A stretch of DNA of 64,000 bases, taken from Clostridium lundense DSM 17049. GTDB taxonomy: Bacteria; Bacillota; Clostridia; Clostridiales; Clostridiaceae. Shown piece after piece: positions 61,307 to 64,000 of this stretch; position 1 is the stretch's first letter; each line of letters begins with the position of its first letter. The stretch is from the NCBI RefSeq assembly GCF_000619945.1, contig NZ_JHVC01000009.1, positions 1 through 64,000 of the forward strand, in the 5' to 3' direction. A model generated the notes under the pieces. It saw only the letters and a list, made by a program, of their open reading frames with translations, did no database searches and was not told the DNA's origin. A program made the translations under genes and the position numbers.

Positions 61307-62086
61307 TTACCAACCCAATACATTTGATAACATTTTAATTAATAGTAGAGCTAGTACAACTATCATCATAGGGCGAATAAATTTAGATCCTTTTTTTATA
61401 GCTAAGCCAGCTCCAATATAGTTTCCCAGAATGCAGCAGAAAGCAGCTGGAATTGCTACACTATATCTAATTGTGCCAGCAAATATAAATGTTATTAAGG
61501 AAGCATAATTAGATGCAAGATTTAAAAGCTTTGCATTTCCTGATGCAGTTCTCAAATCATATTTCATAAGGACTGAAAAAATAATAATAGCAAATGTACC
61601 TGATCCAGGGCCAATTAATCCGTCATAGAAACCAATAAGCAACCCTATTAATACTGCTATAATATAATCTTTTATACCGCGGCTCTTTCTAGAAATATTT
61701 TCATCACTATAGTTTTTATTAAATAAAATAGCAATAGCTGCAATTGGTATTATTATAACAAGCATCTTATTTAAAATTTTTGCATCAAGTAGCAATACAA
61801 TCTTTGATGCTATGGCAGAACCTATAAATGAACTTACAGAAGCAGCTAATGCAATATAAATATCTATAGATCGATGTTTTAAAAATCTAAGAGTAGAAAA
61901 GGTAGTCCCACATGCAGAAGAAAACTTATTGGATGCAAAAGCTACATGAACTGGCATACCAGAAACCATATAAGCTGGAAGTGCAATCAGTCCACCACCA
62001 CCGGCAGCAGAATCAATAACTCCAGCTACAAAAACTAAAAAATAAAGAACAAGCAACGATTGATTAGAAATTAAAAACGTAAGCAT
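61307..62086 (-). CDS. TauE/SafE-family membrane permease
   Basis: A 259-residue permease with eight membrane segments and the family signatures VDSAAGGGGLIALPAYMVSG and GFYDGLIGPGSGTFAIIIFS. In the family it exports sulfite, sulfoacetate or other organosulfur anions. The start at 62086 follows AAGGAGA. Its upstream region shares a 70-base element with the LysR gene at 60234. The two genes converge with the repeat hairpin between them. Confidence 0.88.
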   Translation of the reverse strand: MLTFLISNQSLLVLYFLVFVAGVIDSAAGGGGLIALPAYMVSGMPVHVAFASNKFSSACGTTFSTLRFLKHRSIDIYIALAASVSSFIGSAIASKIVLLLDAKILNKMLVIIIPIAAIAILFNKNYSDENISRKSRGIKDYIIAVLIGLLIGFYDGLIGPGSGTFAIIIFSVLMKYDLRTASGNAKLLNLASNYASLITFIFAGTIRYSVAIPAAFCCILGNYIGAGLAIKKGSKFIRPMMIVVLALLLIKMLSNVLGW

Positions 62087-62131
62087 AAACAATATCTCCT
62101 TAAATAATATCTTCTGTCTTTTTCTTAATAG

Positions 62132-62201
62132 TATCACATCAAATTACTATAATCCAATTCATATAACTATATAACTATTATATAAATTTAATTATACTTA
62201 G
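62132..62201 (+). promoter_or_regulatory. 70-base upstream element shared with the LysR gene, copy 2
   Basis: Match of 60153-60222. It starts about 45 bases before the TauE/SafE start codon. Relative to that gene the element is read in the opposite direction than it is relative to the LysR gene, as expected for a protein-binding site. Confidence 0.75.
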
Positions 62202-62247
62202 AAAGTATAACAGTGTTTGAGGTAAGGTTTATGTATACTAGTATTTA

Positions 62248-63144
62248 TTAGTGAGCCTCTATTTTAAACATTTCTGCTGTCATATCTAATATAGCTTTTA
62301 ATGCTGGGGATATCCATTTGTTTTTATGATAAATCACTTGAGCTGAAGTATAGAATTTTGGTCCGTTATATTTTATTTCAACTAATTCTCCACTTCCTAT
62401 CTCTTTTTCAACTGCAATACGTGGTAGAAAGGAGATTCCAAAACCGCTAATAACATACTGTTTTATAGCTTCTATGCTTTCCAATTCAAAAATAGAATTT
62501 GGAGTTACATTAATGCTTGACAAAAACTCTTCAAAACTAGCTCTATAACTGCATCCCCTTTGAGTAAGTACTAGATTTTTTCCTTGAAATTCAACCATAT
62601 CAACCATATCTTTTTGAGCTAAAGAGTCAGCATTACTGGAAACTACAGCCAAAGGTTCCCGTAACAAAGTTTTTGATACTATATCTGGATAAACTCTTTC
62701 GTTATCCAAAACAAAGCCAACATCTATCTTGTTTTTTCTTATCATATCTGGGAAGTCCTTGCAATTACCAATTTTCAGTTTAACATCTACATTCGGATAA
62801 CGACTACAATATTCTTTAAACAAAGTTGGTAATCGGAACACACAGAGAGTCTCAGCTGTAGCAATAGTCAAAGAGCCTGTTGGAATTAATCTCCCTGATA
62901 CATTCTGTTTTGCTTCATCACACAAATTTAAAATTTTTTCAGCATAGGATAATAATTTATTTCCTTCCTCAGTTAAACAAACATTTCTACCTAAACGTTC
63001 AAATAACTTACAACCAAATTCACTTTCTAAGGATTTAATTTGATCTGATATGCTAGATTGAGCAAAATTTAGAATCTCTGCTGTCTTACTAAAACTAAGA
63101 GTTTTAGCAACCACTATAAAAGATTTTAATTGCTTAAATTCCAT
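62248..63144 (-). CDS. LysR-family regulator
   Basis: A 298-residue LysR regulator (CysL/YwfK-like look): MEFKQLKSFIVVAKTLSFSK, HTH TAEILNFAQSSISDQIKSLE, then the effector domain with a cysteine in TQRGCSYRASF. Start at 63144 after AAGGAGTG. It is divergent from the FrhB-type gene at 63322, which is the likely target. Confidence 0.9.
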   Translation of the reverse strand: MEFKQLKSFIVVAKTLSFSKTAEILNFAQSSISDQIKSLESEFGCKLFERLGRNVCLTEEGNKLLSYAEKILNLCDEAKQNVSGRLIPTGSLTIATAETLCVFRLPTLFKEYCSRYPNVDVKLKIGNCKDFPDMIRKNKIDVGFVLDNERVYPDIVSKTLLREPLAVVSSNADSLAQKDMVDMVEFQGKNLVLTQRGCSYRASFEEFLSSINVTPNSIFELESIEAIKQYVISGFGISFLPRIAVEKEIGSGELVEIKYNGPKFYTSAQVIYHKNKWISPALKAILDMTAEMFKIEAH

Positions 63145-63321
63145 AATAACACTCCTTATCACATCTATCTGTATAACCGATTATATTTATAGAAACAATC
63201 CGTTTGTACGATATTGAAATTCATGCTACCATAAAACTAAACTTTTGTATATCATTTTAGATAATAAAATCACGCTTTTCACTAAAGTAAAATATTTATT
63301 TTTAACGAAAGGAGATTTATT

Positions 63322-64000
63322 ATGGAGAAAGTTTATTCAAACAAAAAGAATTGTTCGGGTTGTAGTGCATGTTATAATGCTTGTCCTACAAAGGCAATTA
63401 ATATGAAACCAGATGAAGAGGGATTTTTGTATCCAACTATAGACCAAAATCTATGTATAGATTGCCATAAATGTGTAAATATTTGTCCTTTAATTTGTGA
63501 GGGAAGTTACAGAGAAAAAACTGTGCCAGAATTTTTAGTAGCTAAGCATAAGTCAGAGGAGGTTCTCATGAAATCAACGTCTGGAGTAGCTTTTACAGCA
63601 CTTTCCGATGTTATACTTAGGGAAGGTGGAGTTGTTTATGGAGTTGACTACGATGATGAATTCCATGTGTTGCATAAAAGGGCTGAAACTTTTGAAGATC
63701 GAAATCGAATGAGAATATCTAAGTATGTACAGAGCAATATAGGTAATATTTTTGAACAAATAAAAAAGGACTTAATTAATAAAAGAAAAGTCTTATTTAC
63801 AGGAACGCCTTGTCAAACTGCAGGATTACGTGGATATATGGGTAATTTACCACTTACTGAAAATTTATATGTATGTGATTTGATTTGTCATAGCATTCCA
63901 AGTCCTCTAGTTTGGGAGGATTACAAAAGACTATTGGAAAAAGAGTATGGTGGAAAATTAACCAGTATTCAATTTCGCTCTAAGATAATTGATTGGAGTA
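63322..64000 (+). CDS. FrhB-type iron-sulfur protein (coenzyme F420 hydrogenase beta subunit family), partial
   Basis: 226 codons are seen before the window ends. Two 4Fe-4S sites lie at the start: CSGCSACYNACP and CIDCHKCVNICP, followed by the FrhB N-terminal fold STSGVAFTALSDVILREGG, VVYGVDYDDEF and LFTGTPCQTAGLRGYM. Such proteins act as flavin/iron-sulfur oxidoreductases, in clostridia often next to polysaccharide pyruvyl transferase genes. AAAGGAG precedes the ATG. The 3' end is outside the window. Confidence 0.9.
   Translation, partial: MEKVYSNKKNCSGCSACYNACPTKAINMKPDEEGFLYPTIDQNLCIDCHKCVNICPLICEGSYREKTVPEFLVAKHKSEEVLMKSTSGVAFTALSDVILREGGVVYGVDYDDEFHVLHKRAETFEDRNRMRISKYVQSNIGNIFEQIKKDLINKRKVLFTGTPCQTAGLRGYMGNLPLTENLYVCDLICHSIPSPLVWEDYKRLLEKEYGGKLTSIQFRSKIIDWS

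Noticed and set aside
1..64000. CRISPR array, prophage or transposase
   Set aside because: No regularly spaced repeats, no Cas, phage structural, integrase or transposase proteins were seen.

Overview
The window reads as chromosomal DNA of a low-GC, spore-forming type Firmicute, most likely Clostridium sensu stricto. The coding sequence is strongly A/T biased, ribosome binding sites are strong AGGAGG types, TTG starts are common, and typical clostridial families are present (YIEGIA and its small partner, CD3324-type regulator, ArAE exporter, DUF4085, YhfC). I cannot name the species. There is no phage, plasmid or CRISPR signature.

Layout. 1-360: end of an rRNA operon (spacer plus 5S). 386-2995: DUF421 membrane protein, an XRE regulator/membrane protein pair with three operator-like sites, and an acetyltransferase. 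3316-9299: arsenic region, arsR-arsD-arsA-acr3, then a second arsR with an ArsP-type permease and a thioredoxin-like protein, then a third ArsR gene; no arsC is seen here. 9385-10822: CDF metal exporter and a Cys-rich DUF3795-type protein. 11020-17867: an ECF sigma factor/DUF4367 pair followed by a dense cluster of secreted pre-pro-type proteins and small membrane proteins. Five promoters with one exact architecture (TGAAAC, 17 bases, YCTCTW) drive this cluster, and a sixth lies inside the sigma gene, pointing at the DUF4367 gene. This is the best candidate for an undescribed system: a sigma-controlled export, possibly antimicrobial and self-protection, locus with duplicated promoter/leader cassettes.

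18141-21100: two tandem PAP2 phosphatases and a MATE exporter with higher GC and an attenuator-like leader. 21243-30147: mixed house genes (YhfC, DUF4085, lipoprotein, GNAT, NUDIX), a kptA-uppS pair joined by a 4-base overlap, and two decayed gene remnants. 30241-36219: histidine phosphatase, two small paralogous proteins of unknown function, and an FtsX-type ABC system whose ATPase gene has an in-frame stop. 36486-37494: MarR regulator with a perfect 18-base operator, and a cyclase-family enzyme.

39050-44352: a three-subunit xanthine dehydrogenase-type molybdenum hydroxylase, flanked by two copies of a structured repeat, an ArAE exporter, and a MobA-like nucleotidyltransferase that plausibly finishes the molybdenum cofactor. 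44339-50950: YIEGIA pair, DAK-like domain protein, SMI1/KNR4-like protein, two alpha/beta hydrolases, acetyltransferase, CD3324-type regulator. 51404-53360: a second ECF sigma factor with a DUF4179 partner and a matching self-promoter. 53484-60034: cupin, GGDEF cyclase, solo MreB, chemoreceptor, DUF3784 protein, a frameshifted acetyltransferase and a nucleotidase. 60234-64000: a LysR gene and a TauE/SafE permease that share a 70-base upstream element, a second LysR, and the start of an FrhB-type iron-sulfur protein cut by the window edge.
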